From the NCBI GenBank assembly GCA_013112715.1, contig JABFGB010000011.1, positions 62,001 to 126,000 on the forward strand: a stretch of 64,000 bases of DNA, read 5' to 3'. A model generated the notes under the pieces. It had not been told where the DNA came from and made no database searches. It worked only from the letters and a program-made list of their open reading frames with translations. This DNA comes from Chloroflexota bacterium (GTDB lineage Bacteria > Chloroflexota > Anaerolineae > Aggregatilineales > J027). Within the stretch, counting starts at the first letter, position 1; the number at the start of each line of letters is the position of its first letter. Both the position numbers and the translations under genes were made by a program. Shown in pieces: positions 28,526 to 35,679 of this stretch.

Positions 28526-28855
28526 CTAATCTACGATAAACAATTTAGCGCCAATCTCAGTCGAAGAACGGTGCGGTTCGGCGTGATCGGCGACTTGATA
28601 GCTAATACCGGGGACGAGGATAAATAGACGCCCGTCCGCCAGTTCCGTTTCCAAGCGCCCCTCAAGACACAACAGAATATGCCCTTTTTCGCACCAGTGA
28701 TCAGCCGCGTAGCCGGGGGTATATTCCACCATCCGCACACGAATGTCCCCAAAATATTGGGTGCGCCACAACGCCTTGCCGGTGACGCCGAGATGTTCGG
28801 TGGGTTCGATGTTGTTCCAATCTGTAATGCCAAATGGAATATCAGTGATTTTCAC
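28526..28855 (-). CDS. DHCW-motif cupin-fold protein
   Basis: The frame is open to 28906 but the GTG at 28855 overlaps the TAG of the upstream lipoprotein gene (TAGTG). It gives a 109-residue product that fits the family: start KITDIPFGITDWNNIEPTEHLG. The signature ADHWCEKGHILLCLEGRLETEL holds the name-giving residues, followed by the closing cupin strand YQVADHAEPHRSS. Such small cupins probably bind a metal and their role is not known. The one-base overlap means translational coupling with the lipoprotein. Confidence 0.85.
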   Translation of the reverse strand: MKITDIPFGITDWNNIEPTEHLGVTGKALWRTQYFGDIRVRMVEYTPGYAADHWCEKGHILLCLEGRLETELADGRLFILVPGISYQVADHAEPHRSSTEIGAKLFIVD

Positions 28856-29376
28856 TAGCGGAGGCTTTCCCCTGTATTCCTTACGGCTTCCAAGAAAGGC
28901 AGCCAATTAGTGTCGGCAATTGTACCCCCCACTTCGGCGGGGATATACTGCACTTCAATGACCATTTGGTCGTTTTGGAAAATGGCAATGCGTCCGTTGG
29001 GCAAATTGGATACTTGGGCAGCAGGGTATTCTTTAAAACGCGGTTGGCGATCTGTTTCAAAAACCGCTCCCATCAAACGTACATCACGTTGACGCCGATT
29101 CACGGCCACATCCGCCGCCGATGCCGTTCCGTACACGTCAATTACGATATAGACCTCGGCTAGATTGCGGGCTTCATAGGTCAAGGTGACGTGTCCGGTG
29201 CTGCCGACAGATTCCGCTGAAAGTTCAATGGTCTTGTCTTCGTTGAGGGTAAATAACCCCACTCGTGCGGGCATTCGTTTTGCGAATTCTTTCGCCTGCG
29301 ATTTTGGGCCACCACAGGCTGAGACGAATAGGGTAATGCCAATTAGCAAAAGCAGAATGAATGGGGTGCGGCGCAT
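28855..29376 (-). CDS. Lipoprotein of unknown function
   Basis: A 173-residue protein with a clear lipoprotein signal: FILLLLIGITLFVSACGG, lipobox VSAC with the modified Cys near residue 21. The mature part is beta-rich (TGHVTLTYEARNLAEVYIVIDVYGTASAADVAV) and has no known domain. It is anchored to the outer face of the membrane. Its stop overlaps the cupin start by one base. The small membrane-protein gene (29443) lies 66 bases upstream on the same strand, with a possible hairpin between. Confidence 0.78.
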   Translation of the reverse strand: MRRTPFILLLLIGITLFVSACGGPKSQAKEFAKRMPARVGLFTLNEDKTIELSAESVGSTGHVTLTYEARNLAEVYIVIDVYGTASAADVAVNRRQRDVRLMGAVFETDRQPRFKEYPAAQVSNLPNGRIAIFQNDQMVIEVQYIPAEVGGTIADTNWLPFLEAVRNTGESLR

Positions 29377-29411
29377 TTAAGTATCCTAATATTTTTTAGG
29401 TCAAACATGAA

Positions 29412-29434
29412 GGGCGGGGCGATGACCACCGCCC
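29412..29434 (-). terminator. Hairpin, weak terminator after the 29443 gene
   Basis: GGGCGG (29412-29417) pairs with CCGCCC (29429-29434). On the minus strand it is followed by TTCATGTTTG, only a poor U-run. Confidence 0.35.
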
Positions 29435-29442
29435 GATAGCAA

Positions 29443-29661
29443 TTAGTCAGGCAGAATCTTTGTTCCCAACAGCCAATCCAGCGGAATTAAGATCAAGAAA
29501 CCCAGCGGGATGACGGTCAGAAGGAAATATTTGACGCTGTAGGTCGCAATATCAGTTCCTAGCCAGACGTAAACAATGCCAAGCGAAATAATCAGGGCTA
29601 GTGTAAAGGACACAGCCCACAAACCATAGCCGAGAACGGCGCGGGGGGATGGTTGTTTCAT
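29443..29661 (-). CDS. Small two-helix membrane protein, 72 residues
   Basis: A 72-residue protein with two hydrophobic helices: LGYGLWAVSFTLALIISLGI (about 10-30) and YFLLTVIPLGFLILIPLDWL (about 45-64). Between and after them are short loops (WLGTDIATYSVK, GTKILPD). GAGGAG lies 14 bases before the ATG. The family is not recognised, and the gene stands alone or reads into the lipoprotein gene. The 184 bases upstream (29662-29845) contain nothing clear. Confidence 0.62.
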   Translation of the reverse strand: MKQPSPRAVLGYGLWAVSFTLALIISLGIVYVWLGTDIATYSVKYFLLTVIPLGFLILIPLDWLLGTKILPD

Positions 29662-29845
29662 GGTTGCTAAAACGACTCCTCATCAACCAGCAAATTGCAA
29701 ATGGGTACTTCCAATGAGATCAGGCACAAATTGTAGCGAAAGGGTGAACGGCTGGCAAGGATAGGCCCGTGAATTGTTGCACAAATAGCATAAACACCTT
29801 GAAAAGGGCGAGTTTGATCCCCCGCCCCGGTTTCAAAAGGCCCAG

Positions 29846-31123
29846 TTATTGCAATTCGCGGGAACTGTAATCAAGAATACGACGGGCCACGATCAATAGG
29901 TTAATTTGACCCGTGCCCTCATAAATATCATTGATTTTGCCGTCGCGCATCCATTTTTCGACCAACCACTCGCGGCTATATCCCATTTGGCCTAGAATTT
30001 CGACGGCTTTTTGGGTGAGCCATGTTACGGCCTTGCCCGCTTTGACTTTGCACATGCTGGCCTGCAAGCTGTTGTACTGTCCGTGATCAAGCATGGCGAT
30101 GGCGCGGAGGGTCAAGAGCTTGGCGGCCTTAAGTTGAGCTTCCATTTCTAAGACATCGCGCTGCACGGCGGTCAGTTTGTGATAGGGGAGGTTATAAGGG
30201 ATTTCGATACCCGCTTCGGCTAATTTCTCTTTGACGAATTCAAGGGCGGCCCGACCAACCCCTAATGCACTGGCGGCGACCAATGGACGTGAGCCATCAA
30301 AGGTTGCCATCGCGCCCTTGAAACCCTCTTTGCTGTCTTTTTGCTGGACTTCGGCGCTACCTAAGAGATTGTTATAGGGGATGCGGGCATCGTTAAACAC
30401 GATAGAAACCGTGTTGCTGGCACGGATGCCATGTTTGATTTCTTCTTTGGTGACACTGACGCCGGGGGTGCCTGCCTCAACAACAAACGGCTTCATCCCC
30501 GCCCGGCCTGCGCTGCGGTCAACGGTTGCCCATACGATGACGAGGCCATTGGATTCTTCGAGAGCCAAGCCGCCGCTGGTGCAGAAAATTTTCTCGCCGT
30601 TCAAAATCCACTCGTTGGTATCGGGGTCAAGAGTGGCAACGGTTTGAATCGCGCTGGTATCGGAACCTGCGCCGGGTTCGGTCATTGCCATCGCGCCCCA
30701 CACAGGTTGATCGCCTTCGGCAAAACGACGTAGCAACCGTTCTTTTTGCTCAATTGTACCGACAGCCTCAATCGCGCTGCCTGCCAGTTGGGGACTGGGG
30801 AGGCAGAGATAGACGCCGACATCGCCCCATGACAATTCTTCCACTAGCGACATCAGCCGCAGATATTCATAACGTGGGCCGCGTTTTTCCTTTTTTTCGC
30901 TGCTCTCAGAGCCGCCATTTTGGGCCTTTGCCAGCATTTTTTGCAGCGAATGGGCTTGTTGGTCACGCAGGACGGGCCAAATCATGCTGACAAATTCGGT
31001 GGGGCGGGCATGTTCGTTTTCATCCAGTTCTCGTGAGTGGGGGCGCATGACCGTCTCAGCCACAAAATGGGTCATCTGCTGCTGCTGGGTGATATTTTCG
31101 GGAATTTCAAAACTAATGGGCAT
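29846..31123 (-). CDS. Acyl-CoA dehydrogenase
   Basis: A 425-residue flavoenzyme. The N-terminal helical part has YLRLMSLVEELSWGDVGVYLCLPSP. The FAD/substrate motif is AMAMTEPGAGSDTSAIQTVATLD and the beta domain contains EWILNGEKIFCTSGGLA and ASNTVSIVFNDARIPYNNLLG. The C-terminal DGKINDIYEGTGQINLLIVARRIL holds the usual catalytic Glu in YEGT. GGAGGAG lies 8 bases upstream of the ATG. Enzymes of this family introduce the alpha-beta double bond in fatty or branched acyl-CoAs and pass electrons to ETF. A second dehydrogenase and a TetR regulator are nearby, so a fatty-acid degradation role is likely. The chain length it uses is unknown. Confidence 0.92.
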   Translation of the reverse strand: MPISFEIPENITQQQQMTHFVAETVMRPHSRELDENEHARPTEFVSMIWPVLRDQQAHSLQKMLAKAQNGGSESSEKKEKRGPRYEYLRLMSLVEELSWGDVGVYLCLPSPQLAGSAIEAVGTIEQKERLLRRFAEGDQPVWGAMAMTEPGAGSDTSAIQTVATLDPDTNEWILNGEKIFCTSGGLALEESNGLVIVWATVDRSAGRAGMKPFVVEAGTPGVSVTKEEIKHGIRASNTVSIVFNDARIPYNNLLGSAEVQQKDSKEGFKGAMATFDGSRPLVAASALGVGRAALEFVKEKLAEAGIEIPYNLPYHKLTAVQRDVLEMEAQLKAAKLLTLRAIAMLDHGQYNSLQASMCKVKAGKAVTWLTQKAVEILGQMGYSREWLVEKWMRDGKINDIYEGTGQINLLIVARRILDYSSRELQ

Positions 31124-31148
31124 GGGATTTCTCCTCCTAGATTCTCGC

Positions 31149-31177
31149 TTGCATCGTATTGATAAATTAGTTATAAT
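31149..31177 (+). promoter_or_regulatory. Promoter of the 31225 gene with overlapping inverted repeat
   Basis: TTGCAT (31149-31154), exactly 17 bases, TATAAT (31172-31177). An AT-rich inverted repeat, TAAATTA-GTTA-TAATTTA (31163-31180), covers the -10 box and may be an operator, though such AT-rich symmetry can arise by chance. Confidence 0.6.
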
Positions 31178-31224
31178 TTAGTACAAATGTTCTATGTATC
31201 TATTGATGATATAGGATTAGGGGC

Positions 31225-32028
31225 ATGGCAACTTCGCAGCGTAAACTTCAAACACTTTTTGGCTTTACCGAAACGGATTTGAATGCCAACCGCAAAGGCC
31301 GACTTTCTGCCGCGCAGATCAAAGAATTGCAGCAGCAATCGGTCTATGAACTGAAAACGCTGCTTGGTATTCCGGTGATTTTGGCAAGTGGGGCCTTGTT
31401 GATGCTGGATTTGAGGATTGCCTTGCCCGTGCTCTTGGTCATGTTGGCGATTGTGGGTGGGTTGGTCGCCCTGCACCGCGAACATCTGAAAACCATCCGT
31501 GACAAACAGGTTCATAAATTGGCTGGGCCATTGATTAAACATCCTCTGACGAACGGCAGCATTCAATACATCATCAGTGTGGCAGGGCGACATTTGCCTG
31601 TCGAAAGAGGGATGTACGAAGAATTGTCGGACGGGTATTTCGCTGTGTATCTGCTTGAAGATTCCCATCAGATTCTTTCCATTGAACCCATTACCAAAAC
31701 AACCGTTAAAGTACCTGCCAAGACGCCAACTAAATCGCCAACCGCCAAAGTAACCACTAAAACGCCAGCCAAGACCACTTCCACCAATAAGGTTGTGACC
31801 CGTACTACGCCAGTGGTTGCCAAAACGAGTGTTACCAAAACCACCAAGACGGTTAAGGCTACATCACCGAAACCTGCTGCCAAAGCGCCTGTTAAGGCCG
31901 CGACATCTAAACCGATAAAGGCAACCGCGCTGCAATCTCACGTAATGCCTGCTGCGAAACCTGCCAAGCCGAAAGGGGTGGTCAAACCCCAGCCCCCAGC
32001 GGCGATTGGCCGGTCACGGACAACCTAA
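31225..32028 (+). CDS. Membrane protein with a long Lys/Thr/Ala/Pro-rich tail
   Basis: A 267-residue protein. Residues 1-45 are a helical head (LFGFTETDLNANRKGRLSAA). Then come two hydrophobic segments (TLLGIPVILASGALLMLDLR and IALPVLLVMLAIVGGLVAL) and a soluble alpha-beta part ending in LSIEPITKTT. The last 110 residues are low-complexity: repeated TKTPAK, KTPTKSPTAK, SPKPAAKAPVKAA units with many Lys and almost no acidic residues. This resembles histone H1-like or AlgP-type tails. The tail could bind nucleic acid or a polyanion such as the cell wall; this is a guess from composition. It is monocistronic and meets the acyl-CoA dehydrogenase gene end to end. Confidence 0.68.
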   Translation: MATSQRKLQTLFGFTETDLNANRKGRLSAAQIKELQQQSVYELKTLLGIPVILASGALLMLDLRIALPVLLVMLAIVGGLVALHREHLKTIRDKQVHKLAGPLIKHPLTNGSIQYIISVAGRHLPVERGMYEELSDGYFAVYLLEDSHQILSIEPITKTTVKVPAKTPTKSPTAKVTTKTPAKTTSTNKVVTRTTPVVAKTSVTKTTKTVKATSPKPAAKAPVKAATSKPIKATALQSHVMPAAKPAKPKGVVKPQPPAAIGRSRTT

Positions 32029-32029
32029 T

Positions 32030-33142
32030 TTACGCAATCGCCAATCCGGTGAACATTGGGATACCCCGTGCATTACGCAGATAGCGCTCGACGGGATGTT
32101 CGCGGATAAAACCATGCCCACCCAAGACCTGTACGCCGCTGTCGGTAACAAATAGGGAGGCTTTGTTGGCATATTCACGGGCAAGATAGGCGGCTTGGGT
32201 AACTTCATTAAGGGGTTTACCACTGTCGGCCTGCCATGCCGCTTCCCAGGCCATTAGGCGGGTGCTGTCCACTTCAATCGCGCATTCCGCCAACATAAAC
32301 GCGACGGCCTGTTTGGTCGCAATCGGCTTGCCGAACTGAACACGCTCTTTGGCATAATTCTTGGCATATTCATAGCTGGCCCGCATGACCCCCGTCGCCA
32401 TTGCTGCGAGGCCGATATTCATATGATTGAGCAGATTTTCAAACTGTGTGCCATTCTGTCCACCCAATTCCAATTCGGCAGGCACACGCACATTATTGAA
32501 CTGTACAGCATAGGTCGGCAGGCCGCGAATGCCCATTAATTTTTCGCGTTCGCCAATGACCAAGCCCTCTGCATTGGCTTTCTCAACAATAAAGCCATTG
32601 GTTTGGGCTGTTTCGCTGTCTTTGGCATACACCAAGATCCATTCGGCGTCGGCAGCGTTGGGGACGTAGGCTTTTGCACCATTGAGCACAATGTGGTCGC
32701 CATTACGAGTGGCAGTGGTGCGGAGCGCGTAAGGATCGAACCCAATTCCCGGCTCAATCAACGCGGCGGTGGCGGGATAGGGTGAGGGTTCACCAAAGAG
32801 GGGCAGGAAACGGGCTTTCTGGTCATCCGTGCCACTAAACAAGACTGGATAGGCCAGCAGCGCGGGCGTCATCAATTTTAAAGCCGCAGCAAGGTCGCCA
32901 TAGGCCAATTCTTCAAGGGCGAGGGCGTTGGTTACGGCGCTATAATCGCCAAAGCCACCCAATGATTCGGGGATACTGGCGGGGAGCAGACCGATTTCCC
33001 AGCCTTTTTGTAAGACGGCATCGGGAATATCGCTGTGTTCATCCATTTCATGGGCGTTCGTGTGCAGATCGTTTTCGGCATAACGATTGATGGCGTCCAC
33101 CAGCATTTGTTGTTCTTCAGTAGGGGTAAAATCCAGCATCAT
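32030..33142 (-). CDS. Acyl-CoA dehydrogenase, short C-terminus without YEGT
   Basis: A 370-residue acyl-CoA dehydrogenase. The frame is open to 33199, but the ATG at 33142 or 33139 (MLDFTPTEEQQMLVDAINRYA) is the normal family start. AALIEPGIGFDPYALRTTATRNGDHIVLNGAKAYVPNAADA matches the FAD/acyl region and QVLGGHGFIREHPVERYLRNARGI the C-terminal part. It stops at GIPMFTGLAIA, where many relatives read FEGTSEIQ, so the usual catalytic Glu is absent. It is 69 bases downstream of the TetR gene and on the same strand, so they are probably co-regulated. Confidence 0.87.
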   Translation of the reverse strand: MMLDFTPTEEQQMLVDAINRYAENDLHTNAHEMDEHSDIPDAVLQKGWEIGLLPASIPESLGGFGDYSAVTNALALEELAYGDLAAALKLMTPALLAYPVLFSGTDDQKARFLPLFGEPSPYPATAALIEPGIGFDPYALRTTATRNGDHIVLNGAKAYVPNAADAEWILVYAKDSETAQTNGFIVEKANAEGLVIGEREKLMGIRGLPTYAVQFNNVRVPAELELGGQNGTQFENLLNHMNIGLAAMATGVMRASYEYAKNYAKERVQFGKPIATKQAVAFMLAECAIEVDSTRLMAWEAAWQADSGKPLNEVTQAAYLAREYANKASLFVTDSGVQVLGGHGFIREHPVERYLRNARGIPMFTGLAIA

Positions 33143-33211
33143 TTCTTCTAAACTCCGATTCAATAGGTGATTCAAAAAATCGAAAAACGGACTAGCCAAG
33201 GGCTTATCCCA

Positions 33212-33835
33212 CTAATTTTTGGCTGCGGGTACTCCTATAGGGCTAAGTGCAGCTAGGAAGGTATTCGACATTTCATCGGCGATCTGTTCCCCGGTTAAAC
33301 GCCCCCCTTCTCGATACCACACGCCGACCCAGTTGTGTGCGCCGAGAATGGTCTTGGTAAATATCGGCACATCTACTTGGCGAAATATCCCGGCGTCTAT
33401 GCCTTCTTGAATGACTTGCGTATAAAGCTGCTCGAAGCTATCGCGGCGTTTGAGATAGGCTTTGCGGGCCTCTGGGTTTTCCAAGATGGTGCGGGTTTCA
33501 AACACTAATGCCGCCGCGACGGAGGTGTTGTGGGTTAGGCCCAAGATATTGGTGTAGATGATCTTACGCAGTTTTTCATCGGGCATTAGGGTGTTGTCAT
33601 CCACGACGGCTTGTACTTCGGCGGTGATTTGGTCAAGACCTTCGTTCAATACCTCGATCAAAATCTGCTGTTTGCCGTCTGGAAAGTGATGATAGAGGCT
33701 GCCTGCCGTTAAATCTACTTCGGCGGCGATGTCGGACATCTTGGCGCCGTGATAGCCTTTACGCCGGAAGACATTGGCGGCTGCCAATAGAATATCCAGC
33801 CGATTGACGGACTGTTCCGCAGGTTTACGTGCCAC
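33212..33835 (-). CDS. TetR-family transcriptional regulator
   Basis: A 207-residue regulator. The helix-turn-helix region is residues 12-58: LLAAANVFRRKGYHGAKMSDIAAEVDLTAGSLYHHF. The C-terminal ligand part (PDEKLRKIIYTNILGLTHNTSV) resembles regulators of fatty-acid degradation. The start is GTG at 33835 (GTGGCACGT). It is followed after 69 bases by an acyl-CoA dehydrogenase on the same strand. Its promoter carries a near-perfect 22-bp palindrome (33860-33881), so autorepression relieved by an acyl-CoA is the simplest model. The ligand is an inference. Confidence 0.9.
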   Translation of the reverse strand: MARKPAEQSVNRLDILLAAANVFRRKGYHGAKMSDIAAEVDLTAGSLYHHFPDGKQQILIEVLNEGLDQITAEVQAVVDDNTLMPDEKLRKIIYTNILGLTHNTSVAAALVFETRTILENPEARKAYLKRRDSFEQLYTQVIQEGIDAGIFRQVDVPIFTKTILGAHNWVGVWYREGGRLTGEQIADEMSNTFLAALSPIGVPAAKN

Positions 33836-33859
33836 GAAAATTTCTTTCTCTATAAAAAA

Positions 33860-33905
33860 TAATCAAATCGTGATTTAATTATACAGGGCCTTGTCCAGTT
33901 TTCAA
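33860..33905 (-). promoter_or_regulatory. TetR-gene promoter with operator palindrome over the -10 box
   Basis: On the minus strand TTGAAA (33905-33900), a 16-base spacer and a perfect TATAAT (33883-33878). The plus-strand sequence 33860-33881 has arms TAATCAAATC and GATTTAATTA around GT, with only one mismatched pair. The operator would cover the -10 box and start site. Confidence 0.68.
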
Positions 33906-33906
33906 A

Positions 33907-33942
33907 CAAAAAAGGCGACCCATTTTTGATAGACCGCCTTTT
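33907..33942 (-). terminator. Terminator of the 33961 gene
   Basis: On the minus strand AAAAGGCG (33942-33935) and CGCCTTTT (33917-33910) form an 8-bp stem with a 17-base loop, followed by TTTGTTTG. It sits 18 bases after the stop codon and just before the TetR promoter. Confidence 0.7.
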
Positions 33943-33960
33943 CAGTGTCGTAAATATGAT

Positions 33961-35523
33961 TTATTCAGGGCATCCATCGGTGCTGGTGCCAAACTCTGAG
34001 GGGCAGGTATCCGCATCATCGGTCAAACCATCACCATCGCTGTCAAACCCATCCCCATCATCGCCAGTTTCGTCACCCGTGGCGTCGTCGCTTGTGTCGT
34101 CAGCCCCCGTATCGTCCACATCGGTGTCATCAGTGCCGTTATCGTTGCTGTCTGTGTCCTCAATGCCTGTGCCGCCCTCATTATCAGGAATTTCATCGCT
34201 ACCAAATTCCTCTCCTGTTGGACAGCCATCCTCCCCAAAGCCAAATTCGTCCGGACAGGTGTCCATATCGTCGGGCAGACCGTCAAAATCACTATCCCCC
34301 CTATAGGTTGCTTCCCAATCCAAGCAAAAGTCGGAGTCGTCGCCTGTGCAGAAATCGCTGATTTCACCATAGTAGTCGCCACACGACTCATCCCATTCAT
34401 TTTCACAGGTATAGAGGGCGGCATCTATACACTCATCATCAAATTCCTCGGTACAGTCGAGCAGGTCAAAGAAATCCCACTCGCTGGTATCCATGAGACC
34501 ATCAAAATAAAACAAATCCTCGTCCAGCGATTCATCTTTGGATTCATAGGGGTCTTCGGGTTCGGTGGGTTCGCCATCCTCAAAGGGGACGTTGGTTTCT
34601 TCACCATCCTCGACCTCAACCGTCTTGCCGCCCGATGTCACCACGACATTGCCCTGAATATTGCGGATGACCAGATTGCCATTCGGCCCATTGGTGCGGA
34701 TTTGGGCAGTGCTGCCGATTTGAAGCTGGACGTTATTGACCATGACCGTCGCGGTTTGGCCCGATTCGGTTTGTACCATCATGCCCGTTGGGATGGCTTG
34801 ACAGGCAGCCTCTTCATCCATGCGCAGGGTAAACGATTGCATGGGGGCGTTCATCGGGCCGGAATTGCTTACAAGGGCTAACTGACTGGTATCACAGGTA
34901 GTGGTCACAAGGCTGGCACTAATCCAGCCGTTGGGGATATGCAGCCAGTCACCGGCTTCGTTCCGACCATCTACTGGCAGGGTCGCGCCGGAGTCAAAAA
35001 TATCCACGCCGGGGAAGTTGGTGCCGGGGCCAGACCGGATATTTAGACTTTCGCTAGTGTTGTTGGTGGCTTGGCAGGCGGCATTATTGGAGGCCAACTG
35101 CACTTGATTGTTGATTTCCGTCCCACCAAAAACCAAGACCGTCACATAGCCGTCGCTGTCATTGGGCAGATTGGCTTGGAGGCGCATCATGGCAATGCCC
35201 CATTCGCCTGTGTTGGGGTCAATCGGGCGGGTAATGAGCGTTTCGACTTGATCCACGCCGACAATATCTCCCTCCGACTCAAAGGTGAGGGAGGGGTCAC
35301 GCAAAATGGCGCTGATATTCTGATAGCCGTAGCAGATTTCATTACGCCCCAAATTAAGGCAGGTGTTGGCAACTTTTTGCAGCGCTTCTTGAACCAGCGG
35401 ATCACAGGCCGCATTTTGAGCATAGGTGGTCGGTGGGGCGGGAGCGATAGTGGGGATGGTGGCATAAAGTAAGGCTGCCACAAGGATGAGCACCCCGGTC
35501 AGACTGGCTAGGCGTTTCGTCAT
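33961..35523 (-). CDS. Secreted acidic protein with SH3-like domain and calcium-type repeats
   Basis: A 520-residue exported protein. The signal peptide covers residues 1-35 (LTGVLILVAALLYATIPTIA). A region with paired cysteines comes next, then an SH3-like domain at about 150-205 (ESLNIRSGPGTNFPGVDIF, WLHIPNGWISASLV) and a FecR-like part (IQGNVVVTSGGKTVEVEDGEE). A very acidic, Cys-rich tail follows. It contains DSDFDGLPDDMDTCPDEFG and DSDGDGLTDDADTCPSEFG, the thrombospondin type 3 pattern that binds calcium, separated by a DDTDVDDTGADDTSDD-type stretch. It is probably a surface or cell-wall associated structural protein. GAGG at 8 bases supports the ATG. Confidence 0.8.
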   Translation of the reverse strand: MTKRLASLTGVLILVAALLYATIPTIAPAPPTTYAQNAACDPLVQEALQKVANTCLNLGRNEICYGYQNISAILRDPSLTFESEGDIVGVDQVETLITRPIDPNTGEWGIAMMRLQANLPNDSDGYVTVLVFGGTEINNQVQLASNNAACQATNNTSESLNIRSGPGTNFPGVDIFDSGATLPVDGRNEAGDWLHIPNGWISASLVTTTCDTSQLALVSNSGPMNAPMQSFTLRMDEEAACQAIPTGMMVQTESGQTATVMVNNVQLQIGSTAQIRTNGPNGNLVIRNIQGNVVVTSGGKTVEVEDGEETNVPFEDGEPTEPEDPYESKDESLDEDLFYFDGLMDTSEWDFFDLLDCTEEFDDECIDAALYTCENEWDESCGDYYGEISDFCTGDDSDFCLDWEATYRGDSDFDGLPDDMDTCPDEFGFGEDGCPTGEEFGSDEIPDNEGGTGIEDTDSNDNGTDDTDVDDTGADDTSDDATGDETGDDGDGFDSDGDGLTDDADTCPSEFGTSTDGCPE

Positions 35524-35629
35524 GAATCAATCCTCGCTTTCAGGAATTTTTAAAGCAGGGTCGCGCTGACGTTAATATATCAATGATTTAGTCATTATCG
35601 CATGGAATTTCGGGGCGGGGCAATTTGGG

Positions 35630-35663
35630 AAAAAATAGAGGGAACATGATTGCTCCCTCTATT
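35630..35663 (-). terminator. Rho-independent terminator of nrdJ
   Basis: On the minus strand AATAGAGGGA and TCCCTCTATT (35663-35654 and 35643-35634) form a 10-bp stem followed by a run of T (plus-strand A at 35630-35635). It lies 17 bases after the nrdJ stop. Confidence 0.9.
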
Positions 35664-35679
35664 GAGCAGCTTTTCAAAT

